This document shows positions 54,939-63,563 of a stretch of 64,000 nt of DNA, piece by piece. Origin of the DNA: Bacteroidetes bacterium B1(2017) (GTDB lineage: Bacteria; Bacteroidota; Bacteroidia; UKL13-3); NCBI GenBank assembly GCA_002256395.1, contig NKJG01000008.1:62001-126000 (forward strand), written 5' to 3'. The translations under genes were made by a program, and so were the position numbers. Each line of letters starts with the position of its first letter. Position 1 is the first letter of the stretch. The notes under the pieces were generated by a model. The model had not been told where the DNA came from and did no database searches. It saw only the letters and a list, made by a program, of their open reading frames with translations.

Positions 54939-56921
54939 CTAAATCGGCAATTTTACAATAAACTCCGTCCCCTCTCCTTCCACACTATCCACTTCAATCG
55001 TGCCACCATGCCCTTTAGTAATAATATCATAAGCCAAACTCAGCCCCAAACCAGTGCCCTGCCCTGTCGGTTTTGTGGTAAAAAACGGTTGAAATATTTT
55101 GGCTTTGGTTTCTTCTGACATCCCTATGCCGTTATCTTTTATAGTGATGAATATTTCATTTCCCAATATATCAGTCTTGACCTCAACAAGCGATTTTTTG
55201 GCACCTTTCGTGGCATAAAAGGCATTATTGAATAAATTCAATAAAACTCGACCTATATCTTGTGGAATGACTTTAATTTTTGGTAATTTTTCGTCAAAAT
55301 CAGTTTTGAAGTCAGCATTGAAAGAGCTGTCCTTTGCTCTTAAACCATGATAAGCAAGCCTTAAATATTCATCTGCCAAAGCGTTGATATCGGTTAATTC
55401 CTTTTCACCTCTGCTAGTGCGTGCGTGTTCTAACATCCCTTTTACGATACTACTAGCTCTTTTGCCGTGAAGCGTGATTTTCTTTAGGTTTTGAGAAATG
55501 TCATTAAAAATTTCATCTACCAATGATTCATCCTGATTTTCTTTTGGCTTTTGCCTCTCCTCTTTTATTTCCTGAACTAGCTCAACACTCACTTCTGAGA
55601 AATTATTCACAAAATTCAAAGGGTTTTGTATCTCATGTGCGATGCCTGCGGTGAGTTCTCCGAGCGAGGCAAGTTTTTCGGATTGGATGAGCTGGGCTTG
55701 GGTAGATTTGAGTTTTTCTAGGGTGGATTCAATTTGTTCTTTTTGTGATGCCAGCAAAACATTAGCCTTTCTCTTTTGATGATAACTGTAAAGCAACACT
55801 GCCCCAAACACAAGAAACACGAATAAAGCAATGAGTAAAGAATACATCCGAACTTTCCCCTGTTTTTCTACTTCTTCACGCTGCAAATCTTTCAGCTTTA
55901 GTTGTCTATCTAATAATACTTGTTGAAATTCTGCAAGGTTTGAAATTGTTTTTTTAGTAAAAAATGCTCTTTCTTTATTGGCAAATTGTAAGTATTTAAA
56001 AGCACTATCTCGTTGAGCAAACTGCTGAAAGTGCTGATACATGTTTTCATATGCGGATGCTAAATCCACTTTTACAAGTTGAACTTCTCTGATTTGCTTT
56101 AATAGATTCAATGATTTGATGCCATAATAGTAGCTTGAATCTCTTCTATTTAAGTGTTGATAGGCTTTGGATAAGCCCAGATAATTAATAGACAAGCCAA
56201 TTTCCAAATCAAAATTATTTTTCAAAACATTCTCAATTCCTTTTGAGAATAAACTCTTTGCTTGCTCATAATTACCTGCTTCTAATCTTATATCACCAGC
56301 CTGGTAAAAAATGTAAAACAAATATACCCCGAACTTATCGACAGGATTTGCGAAAATTCTATCTATATAAAATTGGGCTGAGTCTAGTCTATTATTATGT
56401 TGGAAAGAAAAAGCTATATTACTCAGAATGGAAGTTTGTTGCCAAAGCCTATTCCTTTCCTTTGCCATCTGATATGCTTTTTTATAATATTGCAATTGCT
56501 CTTCGGTGTTTGCCGTTACACCCATCAGCATTCCATAATTAAACAATTCGTTGTTATATCCTCCCCAGAATCTATCATAGTAGTTCCCTTTTTTGTCCAG
56601 TCTATTAAACAAAAGCTGATTTTCAGGATTTTCGTAAACATCAAGCTTGTTACTATAGGCATCATACACTGGAGCATAGTGTCCATTATTCAAGTTTTCT
56701 AATAAATTACCCCTACCCCGTCCAACATTATCTATGATTTCCAATATTATTTTGGCTTTTGTAGTGTCATTATTAGCATTTCTAAGTTGCTTTTCTAAAG
56801 AATCGTTAGTAGCATTTCGACTTTGTGTTTGTAAAGAATCGTATTTAAAAGATACTATTTTTTGAGCAAAACCAAGGCTACAAATAATTACGAGTAGAAG
56901 GGTGAGGCTAAGTGTTTTCAT
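54939..56921 (-). CDS. TPR-type histidine kinase, array member E
   Basis: This 660-residue kinase has a signal peptide (MKTLSLTLLLVIICSLGFAQ) and a diverged helical, TPR-like sensor (HYAPVYDAYSNKLDVYENPENQ onward). One membrane helix (YSLLIALFVFLVFGAVLLYSY) and a coiled coil (LLASQKEQIESTLEKLKS) precede DHp with His429 and the KEERQKPKENQDESLVDEIF loop. Its ATPase N box reads NLFNNAFYA. The DHp segment (55332-55690) is nearly identical at DNA level to that of 47604-49580, 7.3 kb away, although the sensors are unrelated. Confidence 0.95.
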   Translation of the reverse strand: MKTLSLTLLLVIICSLGFAQKIVSFKYDSLQTQSRNATNDSLEKQLRNANNDTTKAKIILEIIDNVGRGRGNLLENLNNGHYAPVYDAYSNKLDVYENPENQLLFNRLDKKGNYYDRFWGGYNNELFNYGMLMGVTANTEEQLQYYKKAYQMAKERNRLWQQTSILSNIAFSFQHNNRLDSAQFYIDRIFANPVDKFGVYLFYIFYQAGDIRLEAGNYEQAKSLFSKGIENVLKNNFDLEIGLSINYLGLSKAYQHLNRRDSSYYYGIKSLNLLKQIREVQLVKVDLASAYENMYQHFQQFAQRDSAFKYLQFANKERAFFTKKTISNLAEFQQVLLDRQLKLKDLQREEVEKQGKVRMYSLLIALFVFLVFGAVLLYSYHQKRKANVLLASQKEQIESTLEKLKSTQAQLIQSEKLASLGELTAGIAHEIQNPLNFVNNFSEVSVELVQEIKEERQKPKENQDESLVDEIFNDISQNLKKITLHGKRASSIVKGMLEHARTSRGEKELTDINALADEYLRLAYHGLRAKDSSFNADFKTDFDEKLPKIKVIPQDIGRVLLNLFNNAFYATKGAKKSLVEVKTDILGNEIFITIKDNGIGMSEETKAKIFQPFFTTKPTGQGTGLGLSLAYDIITKGHGGTIEVDSVEGEGTEFIVKLPI

Positions 56922-56923
56922 GG

Positions 56924-58207
56924 TTATATATGCTGAATAGGTAATTTTATAGTAAATGTAGTTTCTTCACCTTCCACGCTTTCGCATTCAATCATTCCAC
57001 CGTGACCTTTAGTTACAATATCATAAGCCAAACTTAGTCCCAAACCTGTGCCCTCGCCAGTAGGTTTTGTGGTGAAAAATGGTTGGAATATTTTGGCTTT
57101 TGTGGCCTCGGACATTCCTGTACCATTGTCTTTAATGGTTATTAACAATTGGCTATTAGCTAATATATGGGTGCTTACAATTACTTTTGGTTCATAACCC
57201 ATTTCTGCTTTTTTACTTCTTTCGTTGGCTGCATAAAAGGCATTATTAATTAAATTCAATAATACTCTCCCAAAATCTTGCGGTACAACCATCATTTTTG
57301 GGAGGTTTCCGTCAAAATCAGTTTTGAAATCAGAATTAAAAGTGGGATCCTTGGCCCTCAGCCCATGATAAGAAAGATTTAAATACTCCTCTGCTAATTT
57401 GTTTATGTCGGTCAATTCTTTTACGCCAGAGCTGGTTCTTGAATGCTCTAGCATGCCTTTTACAATAGAACTGGCTCTCTTACCGTGGTAGTTGATTTTT
57501 TCAAGGTTTTGTGAAATATCAGAAAGTAATTCCTGTTCTTCAATTCCTCCTTTGGGGCTTAAGGGGCTTTTAAGTTCTTCCAACAACTCCAAACTCACTT
57601 CAGAAAAATTATTGACAAAGTTTAAAGGGTTCTGGATTTCATGAGCTATACCTGCCGTAAGCTCGGCCATAGAGGTCATTTTCTCTTGGTGAATAAGCCT
57701 TTGCTGCACCAATTTTTGCCTGAACCTAAATAAGATATAGAAATAAACTAAAATGCCTAAAAAAATCAAAGCGTAGGTAAAAAGCATTGGAATAAACCAC
57801 CATTTGTTCACAATATTGCCCGCCACTTTAAACTTAAACTTGGCTGGAACATCCCCCTTCTCGCCAGTTTTTACTAAAAATGTGTACTCCCCAGCATTTA
57901 GATGTGCATATTGCACCTGATTGCAGTCTTCGCATTTGATCCAGGTATAATCTAAGCCATCCATCCAATAATAAAAAACTCTATTTTTTGGATTCTTTTT
58001 ATTCTCAAAAACAAAATGGAGATAATTCTGACTATACTGCAATCTAACAGCCTCATTTTTAGATATTTTAAGGCCTGAATCTTTAAATCCTTCATAGTTG
58101 TTACCAAGTTTCACAGCTGTAATTTGAGCCAAAGGTTCCTTTTTCTGGCCAAAAACCACAGAATTTGACAATAACATCAGAAATAAAAATGACTTAATGA
58201 TTTTCAT
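56924..58207 (-). CDS. Y_Y_Y-domain histidine kinase without propeller, array member F
   Basis: This 427-residue kinase has a signal peptide (MKIIKSFLFLMLLSNSVVFGQ) and a single Y_Y_Y-type beta-sandwich (about 30-130; YYWMDGLDYTWIKCEDCNQVQYAHLNAGEYTFLVK). A membrane helix (WWFIPMLFTYALIFLGILVYFYILF), DHp with His189 and a full ATPase domain follow. It looks like a propeller kinase that has lost all propeller blades. The hairpin loop ELKSPLSPKGGIEEQELLSD and the ATPase insertion ANERSKKAEMGYEPKVIVST are both repeat-derived-looking. The linker differs from other members (HQEKMTSMAELTAG). Confidence 0.94.
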   Translation of the reverse strand: MKIIKSFLFLMLLSNSVVFGQKKEPLAQITAVKLGNNYEGFKDSGLKISKNEAVRLQYSQNYLHFVFENKKNPKNRVFYYWMDGLDYTWIKCEDCNQVQYAHLNAGEYTFLVKTGEKGDVPAKFKFKVAGNIVNKWWFIPMLFTYALIFLGILVYFYILFRFRQKLVQQRLIHQEKMTSMAELTAGIAHEIQNPLNFVNNFSEVSLELLEELKSPLSPKGGIEEQELLSDISQNLEKINYHGKRASSIVKGMLEHSRTSSGVKELTDINKLAEEYLNLSYHGLRAKDPTFNSDFKTDFDGNLPKMMVVPQDFGRVLLNLINNAFYAANERSKKAEMGYEPKVIVSTHILANSQLLITIKDNGTGMSEATKAKIFQPFFTTKPTGEGTGLGLSLAYDIVTKGHGGMIECESVEGEETTFTIKLPIQHI

Positions 58208-58208
58208 A

Positions 58209-58874
58209 TTATAAGGTCCGTTTGCTTGACAGAATCAAGGAATATGCAAAAAACGAATACATGACCATCTTGATGAGCGACCACAAGACGTAATACTGAA
58301 GAATGAGGTTTTGAGAATAATTCATAACCGCTAAGCTGAAGAAATCAAACGACCCAAAAAGATTGTAAATAATAAGGCCGCTACAAATCCAAACTACGGG
58401 TTGTTGAAATACTTCGACCTCTAAGTTGTCTTTAAATTGGTGATTTAAAACAAACAATGAAAGCACTACTAAAAAGATTTTTTCGACTAAAATTGAGATC
58501 GCAAAATCTTTGAATTTAGTAATGAATAATGCGTCGATGATTATAAAAATCAATACCGATGCCCCAGCTAATAACCAAAACCACCTTTTGGTTTTAGATG
58601 AATAAACTTTGTGGAGTAGATAAGTATAAACTATAAGATCTAAACTGCCCAAAAAACAACTGGAAATAAATGCTGAACTAGAATTAAATAAAGCAAATAA
58701 TTGAAAAAACATCAAACTGAGTCCAATAGTCAAGCCTTTCAACAGATGGTCGAGCTTCTTAAAATAATACAAGCCAACGCCTATAGGAATCAATATATAA
58801 TAATTAGCCAAATCGTTCAAAAATGTAGCTAAATCCATCAATTCCATAAAATCATAGCAATTTATTCCATTCAA
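58209..58874 (-). CDS. polytopic membrane protein of unknown function heading the kinase block
   Basis: This 221-residue protein has about seven hydrophobic helices and short loops, with no motif that I recognise. Starts at 58874 and at 58847 (MELMDLATFLND) are both possible; the second gives a more usual N-terminus. The stop is 1 bp from the start of kinase member F, so the two are almost certainly co-translated. It could serve as a separate membrane sensor subunit for that kinase, which has only a small periplasmic domain. This role is inference. Confidence 0.75.
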   Translation of the reverse strand: MNGINCYDFMELMDLATFLNDLANYYILIPIGVGLYYFKKLDHLLKGLTIGLSLMFFQLFALFNSSSAFISSCFLGSLDLIVYTYLLHKVYSSKTKRWFWLLAGASVLIFIIIDALFITKFKDFAISILVEKIFLVVLSLFVLNHQFKDNLEVEVFQQPVVWICSGLIIYNLFGSFDFFSLAVMNYSQNLILQYYVLWSLIKMVMYSFFAYSLILSSKRTL

Positions 58875-58908
58875 AAAAAATGTTCACCTAATTTCAAATG
58901 TTGATTAT

Positions 58909-59667
58909 TTACTCCATACATCTGAATGGTGGGCAGGATCTGGCATTAGCAGCGTACAAAGTCCGATTAAAATCAAAGGTGGTATAGACTTTATCAGAAA
59001 CTGTTTTCTTAGCAGGTGATACGCCTCTAAGCATTAGGTGAATGCAATTCCAATCGTTTGCATTAAATCCTTTCAACAAGCCATACTTGACCTCAATATG
59101 CGTAAATCCTTCATTTTTAAAGTCGTTTGCTAAGGTATTAAGCCCGACAAAATCTAGATAATAACCATTAACAAAGCCCATACCTCCAGGAACCAAATTA
59201 GTTATTTTGTTTGCAAAAAAATCTTTTTGTGTTTTAAAAAATGCTTTCTTATTAGTTGCCGTATTCAAAACTTGGCTTGTAAATTCGTGCTTTGAATATT
59301 TAGTTGGAGGCAATAACAAATTTTCAGACTCAAATAAATTGACAGCCCCAGCAATAAAAAACATCCTGTTTGAATTGCTCGATGCCAAGGCATAATAAAT
59401 ACATAAATGGGAGAGATTTTCAGATTTGTATTTATCCAAATTATTAAGGAGAGATTTAATAGAAATTAATTCAGGACTGGCATCGTTTTGTTGAAAACCC
59501 AATTGATCAAATGATTTCTCCATAGCCACTAGTTTGGCCTTACCGGCATAATCCGAAACCACAAAAATATCAGGATCATTTAAACTACTTTTCAATGAAA
59601 TATGAGTTTGGGCAAAAGAACTAACAGCCAACATAAAAAAGAAAAAGAAGAAATTAATTGTTTTCAT
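58909..59667 (-). CDS. secreted protein of unknown function heading the kinase block
   Basis: This 252-residue protein has a signal peptide (INFFFFFFMLAVSSFAQ) and a mixed alpha/beta mature part (LVAMEKSFDQLGFQQNDASPELISIKSLLNNLDKYKSENLSHLCIYYALASSNSNRMFFIAGAV). It ends in a two-cysteine tail (SCPPFRCME). I do not recognise the family. It is the first gene of the block 43561-59667, with a 34-bp gap to the membrane protein, and may be a periplasmic ligand-binding component. Confidence 0.7.
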   Translation of the reverse strand: MKTINFFFFFFMLAVSSFAQTHISLKSSLNDPDIFVVSDYAGKAKLVAMEKSFDQLGFQQNDASPELISIKSLLNNLDKYKSENLSHLCIYYALASSNSNRMFFIAGAVNLFESENLLLPPTKYSKHEFTSQVLNTATNKKAFFKTQKDFFANKITNLVPGGMGFVNGYYLDFVGLNTLANDFKNEGFTHIEVKYGLLKGFNANDWNCIHLMLRGVSPAKKTVSDKVYTTFDFNRTLYAANARSCPPFRCME

Positions 59668-60047
59668 GGTATATATGGTTTGGTTTAAGGTTTAATAAAA
59701 CTATAGGGAAAATTCTAAACAGAAAGAACTCAGTTCTCTAATAAAGCACAACATAGTAAATTTAAAAAAAATAAAATTAATTACAACTATACGGATTATA
59801 AATAATTGAAATATAATTATTTATCAGTTTTTTGTACCTGTGCTAGAAAGCTTAAATACAATACCTATAAAAACATGCTAAAGAGTAAATTGGAAGAATA
59901 AAAATTGGTATATATTTATAGTTCTGAAAATTAAATGCTCGATAAGTGTTTCAAACTCAGTGCTTCCAAAGTGAAATTTAGATAGCAATATTAGGATCGA
60001 TTACGAGCCTAGATGAGTCAATTTTCATTCAAAATATACTTTGATTT
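59668..60047. other. 380-bp intergenic region ahead of the kinase block
   Basis: This AT-rich stretch contains no open frame that I can support. It must hold the promoter for the 59667-43561 block and the end of the 61391-60048 transcript. No convincing TAnnTTTG/TTG pair on the minus strand and no strong terminator hairpin were found. Confidence 0.5.
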
Positions 60048-61391
60048 CTAAGTAGATAATTTTATCACGAACGTGGTGCCGACTCCTTCGATACTTTCTA
60101 CTTCTAAAGTACCTCCATGCCCCTTCGTCACAATATCATAAGCTAAGCTTAAACCTAAGCCCGTACCCTTTCCTGTAGGTTTGGTGGTGAAAAACGGTTG
60201 GAAAATCTTCTCCATATTATCTTCCGAAATACCAGCTCCGTTGTCTTTCACACGTATTTCTATTGCGTTATCTATTTTAAGCGTAGAAACTGTTACTAAT
60301 GGCTTATAGGTAGTTTCCCCATTCACTTTACTTTGGGCTCGGCTACGCTCCGCACATGCATAAAAAGCATTGTTGATAAGGTTGAGAAATACCCGACCAA
60401 TATCTTGTGGCACAACCTCAATGACCGGCAAGTTTGGATCTAATTCAGTTTTAAAGTCGGCATTAAAAGTCTTGTCTTTGGCCCGTAATCCATGGTAACT
60501 GAGTCGCAGAAATTCGTCTGCAAGGGCATTAATGTCTGTGGTTTCTTTTTGTCCAGTGTTAGTTCTAGAATGCTGAAGCATTCCTTTCACTATACTTGCA
60601 GCACGCTTTCCATGGTGGTTTATTTTTTCGAGATTTTGTTTAATATCTGATAGCAATTCCTCCTCTTCAATTCCTCCTCGGGGTGTTTCTGGACTCAACA
60701 ACTCCTCAATTAGTTCCATATTGAGTTCTGAAAAATTATTCACGAAGTTTAAAGGATTCTGTATTTCATGAGCAATTCCGGCGGTAAGTTCACCCAATGA
60801 AGCCAGTTTTTCTTGTTGAACCAACTGATTTTGGGTAGCTTTTAGTTCTTCAACCGTAGATTCCAATTGTTCTTTTTGTGCCGAAATTTCAGAAGTTCGC
60901 TCTCTAACGAGAATCTCTAGTTTTTCATTTTCACCAACAACTAGCCTGTTTTTCTCTTCTTCTTTTTTTAGTGCCTTGATTTGGTTATTCGTACTTATGG
61001 CAAAAGCAATCATCCAAAACAAACTCCCTAGAAATACCAAATCTATAATCGAATCATTTTCTTTGGTAAAACTTGAAAAAAAATATTCCATGATGTCCCT
61101 CAGGCTATTCACAATAAAAAATGGTAACCCCGCTTTTAGCAATGAACTGGCCAAATTATTTTCTCTAAGCAGCCACAAAACATACATTATTGCTGAAAAG
61201 ACCACAAACCAAACGAAATTGATGGTTGGAAGAAACCGCTCAAATGAATTAAAGTTTAGAAGCAACAAAAAAGGAACAATGAACAAGTTCAGAACCTTTA
61301 AATATTGATCGTATTGAGGTAGTGACTCCTTCGTATTTAGGTGAGTGCGGATAAATCTTAGTGCAAAAAAGGCGATGAGAAAATTCTGCAT
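60048..61391 (-). CDS. membrane-helix histidine kinase, array member G
   Basis: This 447-residue kinase has no signal peptide. Its N-terminal ~130 residues are about five membrane helices ([44 protein letters not shown]) without an extracellular domain. A coiled coil ([30 protein letters not shown]) leads to DHp with His208 and the hairpin loop [20 protein letters not shown], then an ATPase domain. An insertion, [17 protein letters not shown], follows NLINNAFYA and is encoded by the repeat at 60335-60359. It is separated from the main block by 380 bp and is transcribed alone. Confidence 0.94.
   Translation of the reverse strand: MQNFLIAFFALRFIRTHLNTKESLPQYDQYLKVLNLFIVPFLLLLNFNSFERFLPTINFVWFVVFSAIMYVLWLLRENNLASSLLKAGLPFFIVNSLRDIMEYFFSSFTKENDSIIDLVFLGSLFWMIAFAISTNNQIKALKKEEEKNRLVVGENEKLEILVRERTSEISAQKEQLESTVEELKATQNQLVQQEKLASLGELTAGIAHEIQNPLNFVNNFSELNMELIEELLSPETPRGGIEEEELLSDIKQNLEKINHHGKRAASIVKGMLQHSRTNTGQKETTDINALADEFLRLSYHGLRAKDKTFNADFKTELDPNLPVIEVVPQDIGRVFLNLINNAFYACAERSRAQSKVNGETTYKPLVTVSTLKIDNAIEIRVKDNGAGISEDNMEKIFQPFFTTKPTGKGTGLGLSLAYDIVTKGHGGTLEVESIEGVGTTFVIKLST
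60335..60359. repeat. small interspersed repeat inserted in frame in a kinase gene, second copy
   Basis: GGGCTCGGCTACGCTCCGCA then CATGC matches the repeat at 45826-45850 in the TCGGCTnCGCTCnGCACA core and occupies the same position in the ATPase domain of another array kinase, again without breaking the frame. Confidence 0.7.
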
Positions 61392-61639
61392 TAGCGATAA
61401 TATTAATATTTTGGATTTTAAGGGTTTTTAAAAAACAAATCAAATTAAGAAAACTATCTGTCTAATTGATAAACAGGGGAATAATAAATTTCTAAAATCA
61501 TTATTTTATGAAAATATTAATGGTGCAAAATAGGCTTTAATTTCATTAATGAAATTTTAAATAAATAATTAACATAATAATTTCGAATAGCTATTGATGG
61601 ATAAAATCAATTATCTTGTTTTATTTTGTAAAAAAAATT

Positions 61640-62029
61640 ATGAGCCAGTTTATTGCACACATTGCATTGGTTGTCAGAGATTACGATGAGGCCATCGCCT
61701 TTTACACCAAAAAACTAAATTTTGAATTGATAGAGGATACCGTACTTTCAGAAACCAAACGATGGGTTCTTGTGGCTCCAAAAGGTTCGAAAGAATGTAA
61801 ACTCCTTCTTGCAAAAGCAGTTGGAGACCAAGTTAAGGCCATTGGAAATCAATCTGGTGGAAGAGTTTTCTTGTTTTTGCATACCAATGATTTCGACAGA
61901 GACTATCAGCATTTGCTTAATCAAAATATTAAAATTTATAGAGAACCAAGTACTGAAGAATATGGCAAAGTATGTGTCTTTGAAGATCTTTATGGTAACC
62001 TGTGGGATCTGATTGAGAAAAAACCATAA
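61640..62029 (+). CDS. VOC-family (glyoxalase/bleomycin-resistance fold) protein
   Basis: This 129-residue protein (ATG at 61640; an upstream TTG at 61616 adds eight unlikely residues) starts MSQFIAHIALVVRDYDEAIAFYTKKLNFEL. It has the beta-alpha-beta-beta-beta pattern of the VOC superfamily, ending FEDLYGNLWDLIEKK. Metal ligands expected for the fold are visible as His in AHIALVV and Glu near the C-terminus. Members include glyoxalase I, dioxygenases and resistance proteins; the substrate is unknown. It is monocistronic. Confidence 0.9.
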   Translation: MSQFIAHIALVVRDYDEAIAFYTKKLNFELIEDTVLSETKRWVLVAPKGSKECKLLLAKAVGDQVKAIGNQSGGRVFLFLHTNDFDRDYQHLLNQNIKIYREPSTEEYGKVCVFEDLYGNLWDLIEKKP

Positions 62030-62032
62030 AAA

Positions 62033-62064
62033 AATGGGAATGCAAAGTAGTTTACATTCCCATT
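62033..62064. terminator. bidirectional intrinsic terminator between convergent genes
   Basis: AATGGGAATG pairs perfectly with CATTCCCATT across a 12-base loop. A run of seven A precedes it on the plus strand, giving a T-run on the minus strand. It serves the symporter gene ending at 62088 and probably the VOC gene. Confidence 0.85.
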
Positions 62065-62087
62065 CATTAATATTTCAAAATCTTTCT

Positions 62088-63368
62088 TTAATCTTTCAAT
62101 TCACCCTCCCATTTAGCTACTACTGCCGTTGCTACTGCATTACCAGCCACAGAGGTTGCTGAGCGACCCATGTCTAATAACCAGTCTACAGCCAGCACTA
62201 AACTAATGCCTTCTTGTGGAAGTCCAAACATCGTAAGTGTGCCTGCAATAACCACCAATGAGGCACGTGGTACTCCTGCTATACCTTTGCTTGTAAGCAA
62301 TAGGGTGAGGAGCATCGTAACTTGCTGTCCAATACTAAGTTCAATTCCATAAATTTGAGCGATAAAGCCAGTTGCAAAAGTCATATACATCATAGATCCG
62401 TCAAGGTTGAAAGAATAACCCAAAGGCAAAACAAAACTGATGATGCGTTCAGATATACCGAATTTTTTGAGTTGCTCGATCTGCATAGGCATGGACGCCT
62501 CAGAACTGGCCGTACTAAATGACAGAAAAATTGCATCTTTGACATATCTCAGGAGCTTCCAGTAATCTATTTTCATAAACAAACAAATAACCCACAAAAC
62601 CACAAAAATGAAAAAGGCCAAAGTAGCAAAAAAGCAAACAATCAAATACAAATATCCACCCAAAACACCCAAGCCTTTTGAAGCAATAACGGCCGCTACT
62701 GACCCAAAAACTGCATATGGTGCAAATATCATCACATAACCAACAATTTTAAACATTACCTCCGAAATAGCATCGAGAGCCTTTGTAACTGATTTGCCCT
62801 TGTCTCCAATAGCAGCCAAGGCCACTCCAAAAAACAGCGAGAAAACGACTATTTGTAGGACTTCATTGGTTGCGAGTGCTTCAAAAATACTTTTAGGAAA
62901 AACGTGGGTGATAAAATTTTCTAAGGTCATTTTCTTGGCCTCCACGCCTGTATCTGTTCCAGTTTCGGGCAAATCCAATGACATAACCTTACCCGGTTTC
63001 ATGATATTGACTGCCACAAGACCTGCAAGCAATGACAATATGGTAGCAAAATAAAAATAGCCCAGTGTTTTTAGTCCTATACGACCAACTACCTTAAAAT
63101 CGCCGAGTTTAGCTATTCCAACAGTTAAAATCGAGAACACCAAAGGCCCCAAAATCATCTGGATAAGTCGAAGAAAAATCTTAGAAAGCAACTGAAGGTA
63201 GGAACTCCATTCTTTCACGCCATCGTTGGCTTTTACTTGATCAGCAGTGAGTAAACTGGCATCTTTTATACCAAACTGCCCCAAATCAAAGTGATTGTGA
63301 ATAAAAAAACCGACGATGATACCGAGTGTCATGCCGATGAAGATTTTCCAAGTAATGTTTAATTTCAT
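62088..63368 (-). CDS. dicarboxylate/amino acid:cation symporter (DAACS family)
   Basis: This 426-residue inner-membrane protein has eight helices and two re-entrant loops of the GltP/DctA fold. Diagnostic stretches are the serine-rich loop FLSFSTASSEASMPM, the helix-7 motif LPLGYSFNLDGSMMYMT (NMDGT in many glutamate carriers, here NLDGS), and SKGIAGVPRASLVVIAGTL in re-entrant loop 2. It takes up C4-dicarboxylates or acidic amino acids with H+ or Na+. The NLDGS variant means that the substrate should not be assumed to be glutamate. Confidence 0.93.
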   Translation of the reverse strand: MKLNITWKIFIGMTLGIIVGFFIHNHFDLGQFGIKDASLLTADQVKANDGVKEWSSYLQLLSKIFLRLIQMILGPLVFSILTVGIAKLGDFKVVGRIGLKTLGYFYFATILSLLAGLVAVNIMKPGKVMSLDLPETGTDTGVEAKKMTLENFITHVFPKSIFEALATNEVLQIVVFSLFFGVALAAIGDKGKSVTKALDAISEVMFKIVGYVMIFAPYAVFGSVAAVIASKGLGVLGGYLYLIVCFFATLAFFIFVVLWVICLFMKIDYWKLLRYVKDAIFLSFSTASSEASMPMQIEQLKKFGISERIISFVLPLGYSFNLDGSMMYMTFATGFIAQIYGIELSIGQQVTMLLTLLLTSKGIAGVPRASLVVIAGTLTMFGLPQEGISLVLAVDWLLDMGRSATSVAGNAVATAVVAKWEGELKD

Positions 63369-63457
63369 TCGTTTAGGGTTAATTCTGATGTTTGATGATT
63401 AAAAATAAATATAAATCAATTCTTTGGATTTCGAAATTTTCCTGATTCAAATTTCTA

Positions 63458-63465
63458 CAAAAATA
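63458..63465 (-). promoter_or_regulatory. possible -7 box of the symporter gene
   Basis: The minus strand reads TATTTTTG, 89 bp before the start at 63368. No clear -33 TTG was found, and the leader would be long. Confidence 0.3.
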
Positions 63466-63563
63466 ACAATTTCTTCTTCATTGATTTATAATTCTGTGCT
63501 TAATCCATTCTAGACAAAAAACAATTTAAACTTTCTTATGCAAATAACTGTTAATTTTGCAAT

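Noticed and set aside
63552-63559. TAATTTTG, a perfect -7 box match, just ahead of the YgiQ-type gene
   Set aside because: It ends only 4 bp before the ATG, so transcription would begin inside the gene; the N-terminus starting at that ATG is the standard one for the family.
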